64,000 bases of DNA, from positions 75,953,696 to 76,017,695 of the forward strand of contig NC_084801.1 in the NCBI RefSeq assembly GCF_963169125.1. Reading direction: 5' to 3'. Source of the stretch: Humulus lupulus (lineage: Eukaryota > Streptophyta > Magnoliopsida > Rosales > Cannabaceae). The notes beneath the pieces are model-generated. The model made no database searches. It was not told the DNA's origin and was given only the letters and a program-made list of their open reading frames with translations. Below are positions 33,885 to 45,689 of the stretch, piece by piece (positions within the stretch are counted from its first letter, which is position 1; the number at the start of each line of letters is the position of its first letter). Made by a program: the position numbers and the translations under genes.

Positions 33885-34635
33885 TGTTGAAGCGGTTATT
33901 CGGCAACAGATAGTTATATGAATAAGGAGAGGGATTAGTGCTAAATGATGAACCGTAATAGATGAATGATCTCAAAGGAAAATTATAACTCGAATACTTT
34001 TTTAGGTGGTTCAAAGGTTAAAATCTTTCTAGTCCACCAGCCAATATTATTGATATATCTCTGATATTCCTTACAGGGTATTTTTTTACAAATTAGAAGC
34101 CAACCCTTTGCAACTCCCAGGGTCTCTATATTTATAGGGAGAGGACAAGTGGGTGTTGGCAAAGGAGGTCATCTCGTGACCTTCTTACCCATCATGTCAC
34201 TTTTGCGACATTCATGATTAATTCCTAAAACCTGACAATGAAGTGTGGTCTAATCAATAAGTAAGGGGGATAATGGGCCGCATGGCCCAACCCAGTCGTG
34301 GGTGCTTGAACACGCACGTTTATGCTACATGTCCGAGAATTCAGGAATGGAGTAGACAAGTGATATCTGATATATGCATGTTTACAATGCGTGGTTGACT
34401 TTATAAAAGGTCAGAGGTGTCAACTCAAGCTCGTACCCCGAGCTTGATGAAGTCTCAGCTCGTGGTGTCCACACTGCTGACCCGATGCCTTAGTAATCGC
34501 ACTAAACCTTTGGGTATCTCGAACTAAAGAGGTAGAGCCTTGTAACAGCAGCTCCGGGTAAGTGGCTTCCACGTGGCTGATAAAATTATGCCATTTCCCA
34601 GCTCGCTAATAACCCGTGGATATTTAGGGCATACA
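33885..34635 (-). repeat. Element D 3' LTR
   Basis: 751 bp, TGTTGAAGCGG to GGGCATACA. Partner of 45690-46440. Confidence 0.92.
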
Positions 34636-34648
34636 TTTGCCCCCCAAG
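34636..34648 (-). promoter_or_regulatory. Element D terminal polypurine tract
   Basis: CTTGGGGGGCAAA on the sense strand abuts the 3' LTR and is nearly identical to C's tract. Confidence 0.8.
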
Positions 34649-34898
34649 CCCCTGCTCGTGGCACATGACGTCACCTGGGGCCACAGTGGGGGCTTTTAGG
34701 CTTCTTTGTGGACTCTTCATATCCCGCCCATTACGATGGTGTCGGATATGTGGAGCATCATGGTTGGTGACGGTCCGCCTTCCGAGAACCGCATTAAATT
34801 TCCTAGCCTATCTTCAGCCGTTGTTTCGTCTTTCGAGTTATGATCCTCGTATCCCACATCAAGACAATCGAACGGACCTCATCCTTTGGCCTTTTATG

Positions 34899-34907
34899 TA
34901 TATATAA
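34899..34907 (+). promoter_or_regulatory. TATA box of element D antisense gene
   Basis: TATATATAA followed by GGCTGGC lies 264 bp inside the 3' LTR. A leader intron follows, with its donor GTAAGTCC at 35117 and acceptor AG at 35637-35638, 9 bp before the ATG. The same TATA plus GGCTGGC context is present in E at 18800. Confidence 0.65.
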
Positions 34908-35646
34908 GGCTGGCCACCCTTCGCATGAGCCACCCTTTTATTTGAAATTTTTCTCTTCTTTCTTCTCAGTCTCAAAACCCTTTCTTTCTTTCGGTCACTA
35001 TTCCCAACGTTCCTGAGGTTCAGATACAAGGGTTCTTTCGTGACTCCGGTACCAGCGATTCCAACAGTACTTCGACCCAGACGCTCCTTTCAGTCTTTAC
35101 ACAGCAAAAAATTTATGTAAGTCCTCCGTTTGTTGCATGCTTTAAATGTTTTCCCTTTCTCTTGCTTAGGTAAACTTTCTCTTTAGTCGCATGCAGTGGG
35201 TTGTTTGTCTTTTTTTCTTCTTTGCTGGTATTTTATGCGTAGGTTTTTATCCTAGGGGTATCGGCCGTAGGAAAAAATGCTTAGGAGCATGACTCATAGG
35301 ATACAACTCTTGGGTTATTTTCTGGGTAAAATTTTTATGCCTGTTTGGAACAACCAGTTTCTAGGGTGCAAAAACTGGGTAGCTTAGGGGACACGCTTCA
35401 CAGGCGGTTTTGCCTACCGAAACATTCCTTCCTAGGCAAACTTTTATCCTGACCCTACTGACACATGGATTCCGAGTAATCGGGGACCCGTTGGGAGCAC
35501 AGGCGCGTGCTCATAGAACCACGTGGTCTCACTCGCCGCTGGCTAAGATTACCTCAGCCCGTGTAAAGGAAACCCTTCGCGCTAGATTCTTTCTTATGCT
35601 TAGGTCGCCTTTTCTAAATTTTCTTCTTTGTTTGTTAGGCGACCAG

Positions 35647-38419
35647 ATGGGACCCAAGAAGAGCGCACCCAAGAAGAGTGCTGACAGCTTGTCTTCCCAG
35701 CAAACCAGTAAGGGGAAAGAGGTGGCCACAGATTCCCCGATCCCCAACTTTGGTCCCACCGTGGAGAAGTAGGTCGAGGTGGGGCCCGAATCCTTTTTCG
35801 AGGCCGAGAGGATCGCCTCGAAGGTCACCACCCAAGGGAAAGTTAACAAAATTATGCTTTCCCATAATATTGAGATAGGGAGGGGCGCTCTGGACGCCCG
35901 ACCTCCCCTTGAGGGCGAGCGGAGCTGCCCGCTGCTCGACGAGGAGTACGCCGCCTGGAGCGATGAGCATCTCAAGGCTGGGGCCTTCCTCCCACTGGAC
36001 CAGTACTTCGCGGATTTTTTAAATTACATGAAGCTGGCCCCCTTCCAACTCCCCCCTAACTCCTACCTTCTGTTAGCGGGGTTGAAGTATTTATTCCTGA
36101 AGCAGGAATGGGAGGTCCCCACGCCGGCGCTCATCCTTTACTTATTTTGCCTCAAAGCTAGCCTGGAGCAACGGGGGCGAGGTGACGGGTTCTACTACCT
36201 GACCCGTTTTCCCAATTCAGATGCGGTCATTGAGCTGCCCAGCCACCCCAATGACTTCAAGGATCAATTCTTCATGTCAAAGGGGTTTCGCAACTGCGAA
36301 TACCATTACTTCAATCGTCCTTGTAAGTTCCTTCTATCTTCAGCTCATAAGTTGGTTGCTGATTAGCCTCTTTTTATTCATTCCTAACTTACAAACTATC
36401 ATGCAACTATTTTCGTGAGGATGGCCAAGTCAGTGACCCTTGGGGGTCAATACGAAACCTTGGCAGGGCTCCCCCCCAGTGAAAAAGATTACCGCCAGCT
36501 CGTGTCTGATGAGACGATGATGCCGTGTAAATTAATTTCCCCGGGCCAGACTCTGGCCTTGAGGAGACTGCGGACCATCCTCGCTGCTCGCGAGATGGCG
36601 CCCATCCTGGAGGAGGAGGCCGCGGATGAGGATGAGGACGAGGAGGACGAGGTGCCCCTCGTGCGCCGGAAGCGGGCTCTGGAGGTCACCCAGGAAGTCA
36701 ATGTAGAGAGGACCCAGTCCAGGGCAGCAGCCGGCCCCTCCGTCCAAGGTAACCCTTATATATTTAGGGACTTAGACAAGGCCACTGCAGACCTACGGCT
36801 TGCTCGGTTTAACCCCAGCCAACTCGTTCACCGCCACCAAAACGACCCAGACCGCGATGTCACCCTACTCCAATGTGTTGACCAGCTCGTGATGTGTTAT
36901 GACATGAGCCGCCCTAGGGGGACCTTAGTAGTAGATAACACCCTGGCCTTTAGGTCGGCCTTTTTTGAGGAATACGGGACCAATCTTAGATCGTGGCCCT
37001 CCCTCCTGGAGGGTGTAGTAGCTCTGAGTCTTAGGCAGTACGTAGAAGAGTCCAGTCCCGAGGCGGATCCGGACCCAGAGCCTCCTCTAGCTCGTGATGT
37101 CATTATCTTAGACTCCCCCGTAGATGCTCCGAGGCCGAAGGTCGTGACAATAGATTCCTCCTCTAGCTTGGAGGGTAGGACCCTTCTCAATACATACTTA
37201 AGCTCTGCTTTCTTTTTTTTTTTTTTTTGCACAAATATTTTTACATGTATATTAATGCTTTGTTGTCTTTGTTTCAGACGAGGAGATGTCGCAGCCTGGG
37301 GGCAATGATCTTCGAGCTATATTCCATGGAGGAAACCCTTCCTCCGGGTCTTCCGGGCCCATGGTGAAGAGGCTCCGGATGGCGAAGAAAGCTGTCGGGA
37401 CTACTTCCAAATCTCCTGCCAAGGGGAAAAACCAAGGCCCTGCTGCCCTAGAGAAAGTGCCTCCACCCCTTTCTGCAATGGATAAGATGGCTCCACCTCC
37501 CCCGCGACCTCCTGTCTCTACTCGGGAACAGGAAGCACCCACTGGGACCTTGTCAGCTCCGACCCCCAGTGTGCGCTTCCCGGTCAACCCCCAGGCATTT
37601 GTGAAAGTCCCCGAGGTCTTTAGGGGGACAGTCTACGAAACCGCGACCTACATGGTGGACCACTGCTACAACGCCACCTCGAGGGATTTGCGGGAGATCG
37701 AGACAAAGTGCCCCAAGAACGTGATGGAGTCTTCATTGGGGATGACCCTCATGGTAAGTTGGCTTTGCCACTGGTTCTTCCTGTTTGTTTGTTTCTCTCT
37801 TTTTTTTTTCCTAAGGCACTTGCCTTATTATCTTTTGGTCTTGCAGGCGGCTTTGGCCCTCCACCGGAGCATATCTCGGTCCCGGGCCAGGATCGAGGAG
37901 ATCAAGAGCGAGCATCAGGCTGCTTAAGTTGCCCTTGCGTCTGCTCAACAATAGGAGCAGGATGCCAAGGCGGCCCTGGCAACTACCCGAGAAAATGAGA
38001 GGGTCGCACAGGCCGCTTCAGTTGCTGTGCAGATCGAGCTGGAGGCATCTCGAACCAAGCTGCAGGAGGCCGAAGCCACTAGGGTCACCTTAGACGCTGC
38101 GAAGATCGAGCTTGAGGAGTCCAAGGCTGCCCGGGCCGCCCTAGATGCCGCGAAGGTTGAGGTCGAGGAGGCCAAGGCTGCTCTGGCAACGGAGAGGGCA
38201 GCTTCCAGCTCCTCCATGGAGGCCATGCTGTACCACTGCTAGGTCTTCAACCTAGATGGTGACTTCTCCTTCCTGGGGCCGGACATGTGGGGGTCCTTTT
38301 TAGAGAAGTTTAAGGTTTTCCTTCAACAAGAGGCGCCCTCCGAGACCAGGGAGACTTCCACTTCCACCGAGCAGGATGGCGAGGGGGTGACTTCATCAGA
38401 GTGGCTTGGCGGGGCTTAG
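35647..38419 (+). pseudogene. Element D antisense spliced gene (four exons, four nonsense codons)
   Basis: Exons 35647-36322, 36434-37174, 37278-37753 and 37847-38419 (676, 741, 476 and 573 nt) sum to 2,466 nt, and all joins keep frame. Introns are GT-AG and 93-111 bp. The product would be about 821 residues: a Lys-rich start (MGPKKSAPKKS), the PF04195-like domain in exon 1 (LAPFQLPPNSYLLLAGLKYL), an acidic stretch in exon 2 (EEEAADEDEDEEDEVPLVRR), FRGTVYETATYMVDHCY in exon 3, and an Ala/Glu-rich coiled coil in exon 4. Nonsense codons are TAG 35770-35772, TAA 37925-37927, TAG 37952-37954 and TAG 38240-38242. No frameshift is needed. It is transcribed against gag-pol and ends about 900 bp from the pol stop. 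Confidence 0.85.
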
Positions 38420-38639
38420 GATTTTTCTCCTTTCCTTTTATCATTTACTTTTTTTTTTTATTTGAAACTTTATATTATGAGGTTTTTATCCACAAAAAAA
38501 TTGGTATCCCCAACTTTATTTCAATTTGTTTACATATTTTTTCCCCGACCTTTTGGTTACTTCTCTTCTATGCATTTGGTGATAACTTAGTTTCTGTTGG
38601 TGTTGTGATTGACATCTTATGCTTTTCTAGGAAAAAACA

Positions 38640-39174
38640 TGTTAATCAACTCGAACCAACTTCTAAGACTTAAGTCCTAGTTGTATCCAGGACATTAATT
38701 TAAAAACTTAGTTCGTTTTAATCGTTGTCGATATCTCGTGCTTTTTAAGAAAAACATCGATCAACCAATTTGAAATAACTTCTAAGTTTTAGGACCTGGT
38801 TGTGTCCAGGACATTAATTTGAAAAACTTAGTTCGTGTTAATCCTTTATCAATATCTCGTGCTTTTTAAGAAAAACATCGATCAACCAATTAGAAATAAC
38901 TTTTAAGTTTTAGGACCTGGTTGTATCCAGGGCAATAATTTGAGAACTTAGTCCGTGTTAATCCTTTATCGATATCTCATGTTTTTTAAGAAAAACATCG
39001 ATCAATCAATTTGAACTAACTTCTAAGTTTTTAGGACGACCTGGTTATATCCAGGATACAACTTAGTTCGCATTAATCCTTTATCGATATCTCGTGCTTT
39101 TTAAGAAAAACATCGATCAATAAATTTGAACTAAATTCTAAGTTTTTGGGATGACCTGGTTATATCCATGACAT
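38640..39174 (-). repeat. 120-bp tandem repeats of element D
   Basis: About four units with period 120 bp (115 for the last). CTTAGTTCG landmarks lie at about 38707, 38827, 38947 and 39062. Each unit has CTCGTGCTTTTTAAGAAAAA and CCTGGTTGTATCCAGG-like blocks. Homologous to E's repeats at 22430-22676. Confidence 0.9.
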
Positions 39175-39186
39175 ATGCCCCCCAAG
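39175..39186 (-). promoter_or_regulatory. Internal polypurine tract of element D
   Basis: CTTGGGGGGCAT on the sense strand, 131 bp after the pol stop and directly before the tandem repeats. It copies the first ten bases of the terminal tract at 34636-34648. Confidence 0.6.
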
Positions 39187-39317
39187 TAATTAGGAAAGGG
39201 TCTTTCATGGTTGCTTGACGTTACATCCACAAATATATACAATAATGTAAAAAGATTTAATTCTCATTACTTAATAAACAAAAAAATGGTTTTTCTGATT
39301 AAGCCTTACAAAGATAT

Positions 39318-40616
39318 TATTGGTAATATTTCTTCAAATAGATAGCGTTCCAAGTTCGTGGGACAACTTCTCCATTAAGCCGAGCTAACTTGTAGGTTCC
39401 TTCTTTTATGACCTCGGTTATTTGGTAGGGCCCTTCCCAGTTCGGTCCGAATACTCCGTCCTTGGGATCCTTACTGGCTAGGAAGACTCTTCTGAGGACA
39501 GGTCGCCAATGCTAAAGGCACATTTCCTGACCTTTGAGTTGAAATAACGAGTGATCTTTTGTTGATAATGCGCGAGCTGTAGCTGTGAATCTCCTCGTCT
39601 TTCGTCAATCAGGTCGAGGGACGCGCAGAGCAATTCATCATTGCAGTCTTGGTCAAATGCCTGGACTCTATGCGAGGCTACCTTTACTTCGATAGGAAGG
39701 ACTACCTCACTCCCGAAAGCCCGGGAGAAAGGAGTATGACCCGTCGGTGTTCGATGTGAGGTTTGGTATGCCCACAGTGCCTGGGGGAGCTGTTCAGGCC
39801 AGACTCCCTTGGCTTCGTCCAGTTGCCTTTAGCGTCTTATTTACGGCCTCGACCTGCCCATTGTCCTGGGGATAGGCCACGGAGGAGAAGCTCTTAACAA
39901 TGTCGTGCCTCTCATAGAATTCGGTGAAGAGGTCGCTATCGAACTGCGTTCCATTATCTGATACTATCTTCTTTGGCAGACCGAATCGGCAGATAATGCT
40001 CTTGACCACGAAGTCGAGGACTTTTTTTTGAAGTGATCGTTGCCAGGGGCTCTGCTTCTGCTCACTTGGTGAAGCAGTCGATAGCTACCATCGCGTAACG
40101 AACTCCTCCCTTTCCAGTAGGGAGGGCACCAACCAAGTCAATCCCCCAGATCGCGAATGGCCACGGGGACGAGATCATCTTCAGCTCGACCGGGGGAGCT
40201 CGGGCAACTATGGCAAATCGCTGGCACTTATCAAATTTTTTGACGTAGGAGTTTGAGTCCTTTGACAGAGTGGGCCAGTAATATCCTTGCCTTAATATCT
40301 TCAGGGCCAGGCTTTGGCCCCCAGTGTGATCTCCGCAGAAACGCTCGTGCACCTCCTGCAAAATGGTCTTCGCCTCGCTTGGCATAACACACCGTAGGAG
40401 AGGTAGAGAGTGTCCACACCGATATAATATCCCATTTATCACTGTATACCTTGGAGCTTGGTAAAGTACCCGCCTTGCGTCATTTCGCTCTTCAGGTAAC
40501 TTTCCTGCTGTGAGATATTCGAGGATGGGGGTCATCCAGGTCGGTCTGGCGTTGATCATCTTGACCTCTGCCCCGACTTCCTCTACTCTTGGCTTCTCCA
40601 AGAACTCTACTGGCAC
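39318..40616 (-). pseudogene. Element D integrase
   Basis: Integrase inserts the DNA copy into chromosomes. The N-terminal zinc finger (VHERFCGDHTGG, then KKFDKCQRF) has lost the first Cys of CxxC to Phe. The catalytic core has WGIDLVGALPTGKGG (first Asp), SDNGTQFDSDLF (second Asp) and DNGQVEAVNKTLK (Glu). A frameshift lies near 40021-40030 at a T-run between the first and second Asp. The C-terminus contains a run to WNAIYLKKYYQ, and the stop is at 39318-39320, close to the usual end of Tat pol. Additional frame changes occur near 39500. Confidence 0.85.
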
Positions 40617-41160
40617 TAACCTAAAAGTCTCTGCCTCCCCGAAGGTAGCGAGCTTTGCGAGGGCATCCGCGTTGGCATTCTACTCCCGAGGTATCTGCTC
40701 GATTGCGCCACGCTCGAATGCAGACAATTCTTTCTTTACCTTGGCCAAGTAAGTAGCCATCTTGGTTCCCTGTGCTTGGTATTCCCCTAACACTTGGTTT
40801 ACCACGAGCTGGGAATCGCTGTAACACTGAACGGAGCTGGCCTTCAGCTCCTGGGCCACCCTTAGCCCGGCCAGTAAAGCTTCGTATTCAGCCTCATTGT
40901 TGGACGCTTTGAACCCGAATCGCAACACCGAGTGGAATCGATGTCCTTCTGAGATATCAATATGATTCCTGCCCCAGAGCCGTTCTCGTTAGATGAGCCA
41001 TCTATGAAGACCTTCCATGAGGCCTGGACTAAGGAGGCCTGGGCTGACTCTTCTACAGGATCTTCTCGGAATCCCGTGCACTCTGCCACAAAAACTGCCA
41101 GGGCCTGGCTTTTTATTGCAGTTCGCGGTATGTACAAAATCTCAAATTAGCTGAGTTCAA
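40617..41160 (-). pseudogene. Element D archaeal-type RNase H
   Basis: The second RNase H of the Tat clade: WKVFIDGSSNENGSGAGIIL (Asp), then SNNEAEYEALLAGLRV (Glu), YSDSQLVVNQVLGEYQ (Asp), and FERGAIEQIPRE towards the C-terminus. A frameshift near 40930-40960 separates the first catalytic Asp from the rest. It lies between the RNase H connection and the integrase. Confidence 0.85.
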
Positions 41161-42500
41161 TAGCCCACTTCAACAGACGTCCCGATGCTTCAGGTTTTTG
41201 CAAAACGTGCATTAAAGGCTACTCGGTTATGACGTATATTGAGTGGGACTGGAAATACGACCTGAGCTTTCGGGAGGCCGTAATGAGACAGAAAGCCATC
41301 TTCTCCATTAACGGATACCGGGATTCAACTCCAAGGAGCCTCTTAGTGATGTAATAGACTGGCTTTTGAGATCGGTCCTCTTCTCGGACTAATACGGCGC
41401 TAGCTGCATCTTCCGTGACAGCTAGGTAAAGGAAAAGAGGCTCTCCTGCCGTTGGTTTGGATAATACGGGTGGATCGGCTAAATGTGCTTTCAGGTCAAG
41501 GAAGGCACATTCGCATTCCTCGGTCCACTCGAATTTCTTATTCCCCCGGAGCAGGTTGTAGAATGGCAGACACTTGTCGGTAGATTTAGAAATAAACCGA
41601 TTAAGGGCTACCACCCTTCCTGTCAAAATTTGAACGTCATTTCGTGACCGGGGTGAGGGCATCTCGAGTGGCGACCTGATCCTATCGGGGTTTGCTTCTA
41701 TTCCCCTCGTATTGACAATGAAACCCAGGAGTTTTCATGATGCGACCCTGAAAGTACATTTTTGGGGGTTAAGCCTCATGTCGTACTCTCTCAATATCTT
41801 GACCAGCATTCCTCCAAATCGGAAACATGGTTATCGATAGTTTTCGACTTGACCAGCATGTCATCAACATACACTTCCATGTTCTTCCCGATCTGGTTGG
41901 CAAAAATCCTATTTACCAACCTCTGGTACGTAGCTCCGGCATTCTTCAACCCAAACGGCATGACCCTGTAACAATAAATGTTAGTTGGGATCATGAAGCT
42001 AGTGTGTTCCTGGTCTGCTGGATTCGTGGCGATCTAATTATAGCCTGAGTATGCATCCATAAAGGACATGAGCTCATGCCCCGCTGTGGCGTCTACCAAT
42101 TGGTCGATCCTTGGCAAGGGGAAGCAATCTTTGGGGCAGGCTTTGTTAAGATCGGAGAAGTTGATGCAAGTTCACCATTTCCCTTTGGGCTTCGGGACCA
42201 AAACAGGATTGGTGACCCAGATCGGGAACTTCGCTTCATGGATAAAGCCGCACTTTAAGAGCCGGGCTACTTCCTCTTCTAGGGCCTCAGCTCGGGTTGT
42301 TCCTAGGCGCCTTTGTTTCTGGGATTTTGCAGGCACGCTTTTATCCAAGTTGAGGGTGTGCATGATGACGCTCGGACTGATCCTTACCATGTCTTCATGA
42401 GACCAGGAAAACACGTCTAGATTCTCCTGCAGAAATTTAATCACCTCCACCTTCCTTTCACTACACAGATTTTTCCAGAGCTTCACCACCCTCGAGGGAT
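41161..42500 (-). pseudogene. Element D reverse transcriptase and RNase H
   Basis: The start is continuous with the pol spacer (MVKLWKNLCSERKVEVIKFL). RT shows PIWVTNPVLVPKPKGKW, then FGLKNAGATYQRLVNRI and the YVDDMLVKS catalytic box. Next come LTGRVVALNRFISKSTDKC and the retroviral-type RNase H (FLYLAVTEDAASAVLV, KPVYYITKRLLG, YPLMEKMAF). Frames change near 41780, after the YVDD box, and stops occur in the first half of RT (near 42033 and 42170). The domain order is identical to A's. Confidence 0.87.
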
Positions 42501-42599
42501 CTTGTGGATCAATATTTACCTCCTCGAGCTCTTCAATGGCCTGGAGCTCGGATCTATCCTCGCCTATTCTGGGGTCGATATCATTATTTAAGATGATAT

Positions 42600-43170
42600 T
42601 CTCCCCTTTGGCACTCTGAGGTTTTTAAATCTCAAGACTAGGCACAAGCTCATGAGTTTCCTCATTCCCGCCCTAGACGGTCATCATTAACTGCCCAGGT
42701 TTTAATTTTCCCTTCATGGAAATGCTATAGCATTCCCTGGCAGCAAGCTGATCACCTCGGACCGTGCATATCCCCGAGGAAGAGGGGAATTTTAGCGCGA
42801 GGTGGCGGATGGAGGTTATGGCTTCAAACGCTATCAATGTAGGTCGGCCCAAAATAGCATTGTACGTGGCGGGACAATCGATGACCACAAACTCGAGGAG
42901 TTTCGAGACTGTCCGAGGTCCCTCTCCCAAGGTGATCACCAACTCAATCGTTCTTATTGCCACCGACCCTTCTCCAGAGAATCCGTATAGCATCATGGAG
43001 GTGGCTTTCTACTCGGTGACAGATAAACCCATCTTTTCCAGCGTTGACCGGAACAGTAGGTTTACCGAGCTCCCATTTTCGACCAGTACTCTCCTAACCC
43101 TCCGGTTAGCGAGCTGAACGGCTACGACCAGAGGGTCGTTATGAGGAAACTGGATGTGGCTGGCATCTTC
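42600..43170 (-). pseudogene. Element D protease
   Basis: Retropepsin reading [32 protein letters not shown], then [10 protein letters not shown]. The catalytic Asp of DNG is replaced by Glu. TAG at 43009-43011 follows LSVTE. It continues with YGFSGEGSVAIRTIEL and YNAILGRPTLIAFE. It is inactive by both changes. Confidence 0.87.
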
Positions 43171-45635
43171 CTCAGTGAATATGATTGGTTGCCTCTCCAA
43201 TCGTTGTTGTTTGGTGAGATGCTGCTCAGGGACGAACTCCACTCCATTATGAGCCTTAAGTTCATTGACGTATCTCTTTTGGGGCACCTCTCCTCGTGCC
43301 AGCCAGATGGGGGCCCCCGGAGATAGTGGAGATCTCTCCTCCTATAATAGGAGGAGGGACGTTCTGATCTACCCTAGAACCGGGCTGACTTATCGGAACT
43401 TCCGGAGCTGGATGGCCGGCGGGAACTCTATTCCACGCATACTGAGCCAAGGGTCCGGCTTTGATGAGAGTCTCGATCTCGTCCTTCAGGTGCCTACAAT
43501 CATCGGTGTTGTGGCCAATGTCATTGTGGAACCGAAAAAACTTGGAACGGTCTCACTTACCCTTCTGGTGCTTCAACGGTTCCGGCTTCTTCCAGGGGAG
43601 GCGAACAGAGTTTGCTAGGAAAATGTTCTCCCTAGTGTGTGTGAGCTCGGTATAAGTCGTGTAGACCGGCTTAAATTTTTCTATGGACTAGTTCTTTTTT
43701 GGGCCGTGCTGGCCGCCCTCGCTGCTCCCTTTTCTTTTGCCTCCACCAAACTGGTTATTCTGTGTAACAGCTTGTGTCTCTGTCACGACATTCGTTCCCA
43801 CTCCAGCGGGCTGTTCAGGGGCCTGGCTGATCCCTGCGGCTGATGCTCGAGCCTCCTCCAGGTTTATCCATCCTTGGGCCCTATTTAGGAACTCTTTTAC
43901 GGTGCTGACACCCTTCCTCTATATCTCCTCCCAGAGTCTGCCTCCGACGAGGATCCCAGTCCTCAAGGCCATGAGCTTGGAGCTGTCATCTGCGTCTCTG
44001 GCTCGAGCAGCGACATTTGCGAATCTGCTCAGGTAAGCTTTCAAAGGCTCATCGAGCTAATGCCTTATGTTCGCTAGGGTGTCGGCTTTGACGCAGGCAG
44101 CCTGAGAATCTCGGAATGCTCTCTTGAAGTCGGCAGAGAAGGTTTTCCACGAGCTGATTGATTGCTTTTTACTCTGCTTGAACCATTGCCTGGCCGGCCC
44201 AGTCAAGGTGGAAGGAAATATTAAACATCTCAGCTCGGGACCAATGTTGTGGGCCATCATCAAGGTGTTGAACATACCCAGATGATCTGATGGGTCCCCG
44301 TCTCTGTTGAACTTGGACAAGTGAGGCATAAGGAAACCAGGTGGATACGCCGTTGCTGCTACGCTGGGGGCGAAGAGTTCGAGTTCGTCCCCTGAATCAT
44401 ACTCATCTTTTTCTTTTTTCAACAAGAGATTCCTCATCAGCTCCTCCATCTGAGCTAGATGCTCAAGGGTTTGATCCTGACATCCTTGGTTGTTTCGGGG
44501 CTATTCAACAGCTCTGATTCCATGGTACGTGTTAGGCGGGTTATTGTCCCTCCTATCTTGAGATAGGTTATATGGGACGTTCCTGCTATCACGTACATCA
44601 AACAGACCTTCCCCTTAGCGAGCACGACTTCCATTTCCAACTGGGTCTCCTCTCTGAGAGTTTAGGCGATCTAAGAGGTCGCCCCATCGGGGCGGCCTGA
44701 GGACTTTGCGCCGAGCTCAAGTTTTGGCGCAGGTCTCCGCCGTAGATGTCACTTCGACGACTCCTGGTCCAGTAGCTTCCATTTGGGAAGCTTGGAGCCC
44801 ACCACTGGGGATGAGGATCCGGGACTTCTCTGGGCGCCCGGCTACGATGGGAAGGTCCGAGGGAAGGAGGATTTCTCCTACTGCTCTGATGAGCTGGAAT
44901 GTCTCGTACTGGATGGGGAGGATATGGGTATCTTATCGGTGAAGGAGGATGCCTGACTGGGGATGCGATCCTAGTCCCATCAGGGCGGATCAAGCTAGGT
45001 CACGGCCACTCCGCTCTACCATCCTCTGCATCCTGTGCTCGACGGTCTGAGCGGGGTGCAGGACGACTGGACAGGGCGGGCTGTCGTCGCGAGCCCTCCC
45101 CAGATCTCCTTCGCGAGCTTCCTCGTGCCCTCCTGGGTGCGCTCGAGGGCGGAATTGAGCTGGGAGTTGAGGTCCGGACCGATCGGCTGAACTACTGCTC
45201 GGCCCTAGGAAGTTCCTCAAATGTGGTCTCCCGGTGGTGCGACGTGGGAGTAGAATTTGATGTTGGGGGTCTGACCGACCGACTGGGCCTGGACCGGTTA
45301 CCTCGGCGGGACTTATGAGTCTCACCATGCCTCTTTCCGACGTTGGCGTCGGTTGTAAGAGGGGGTAGCCGGGCCAAAACCTCTTGAATTTGCTGGTTTG
45401 CTTTCGCCAGTTGACTCCTCAACTATGCATTTTCCATTTCCATCGCTGTGTAGAAATCTGGGTTCGGATTGGGTGGCCGGGGAGCTGAACTTCCAGTGTC
45501 GTCTTGGCCCACTGGCTGCTTGTCCGGCCGCTGCTGAACCTCAGGGTTCTGATCATTGGACATGGCGGCATGGTGGGCCTTCTGCCCATCACGTTGGTCT
45601 ACCTCGTTACCATGTCTTGAGCGAGTAACTACCAT
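43171..45635 (-). pseudogene. Element D gag
   Basis: Starts at 45635 (MVVTRSRHGNEVD). It has a coiled AMEMENAQLRSQL-like segment, broken by a stop near 45424-45426, then RSQLAKANQQIQEVLARL and a Ser/Arg/Pro-rich region. The core is [53 protein letters not shown]. Several stops follow, then the knuckle KFFRFHNDIGHNTDDC with the first Cys changed to Phe, and [18 protein letters not shown]. At least three frames are used. Confidence 0.85.
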
Positions 45636-45671
45636 GGTTGGGTATTTGCGATAGCACCAATCTAACAGCTC

Positions 45672-45689
45672 TCAATGAAAGCACTAAAC
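45672..45689 (-). promoter_or_regulatory. Element D primer binding site
   Basis: GTTTAGTGCTTTCATTGAG on the sense strand next to the 5' LTR. One base differs from the TTTGGTGC version in A, C and E. Confidence 0.7.

Noticed and set aside
36734..36780. A further intron in D's exon 2 (a GT near 36748 and AG near 36768)
   Set aside because: The reading frame continues through it and the conserved FRDL block would be lost, so no intron is needed.
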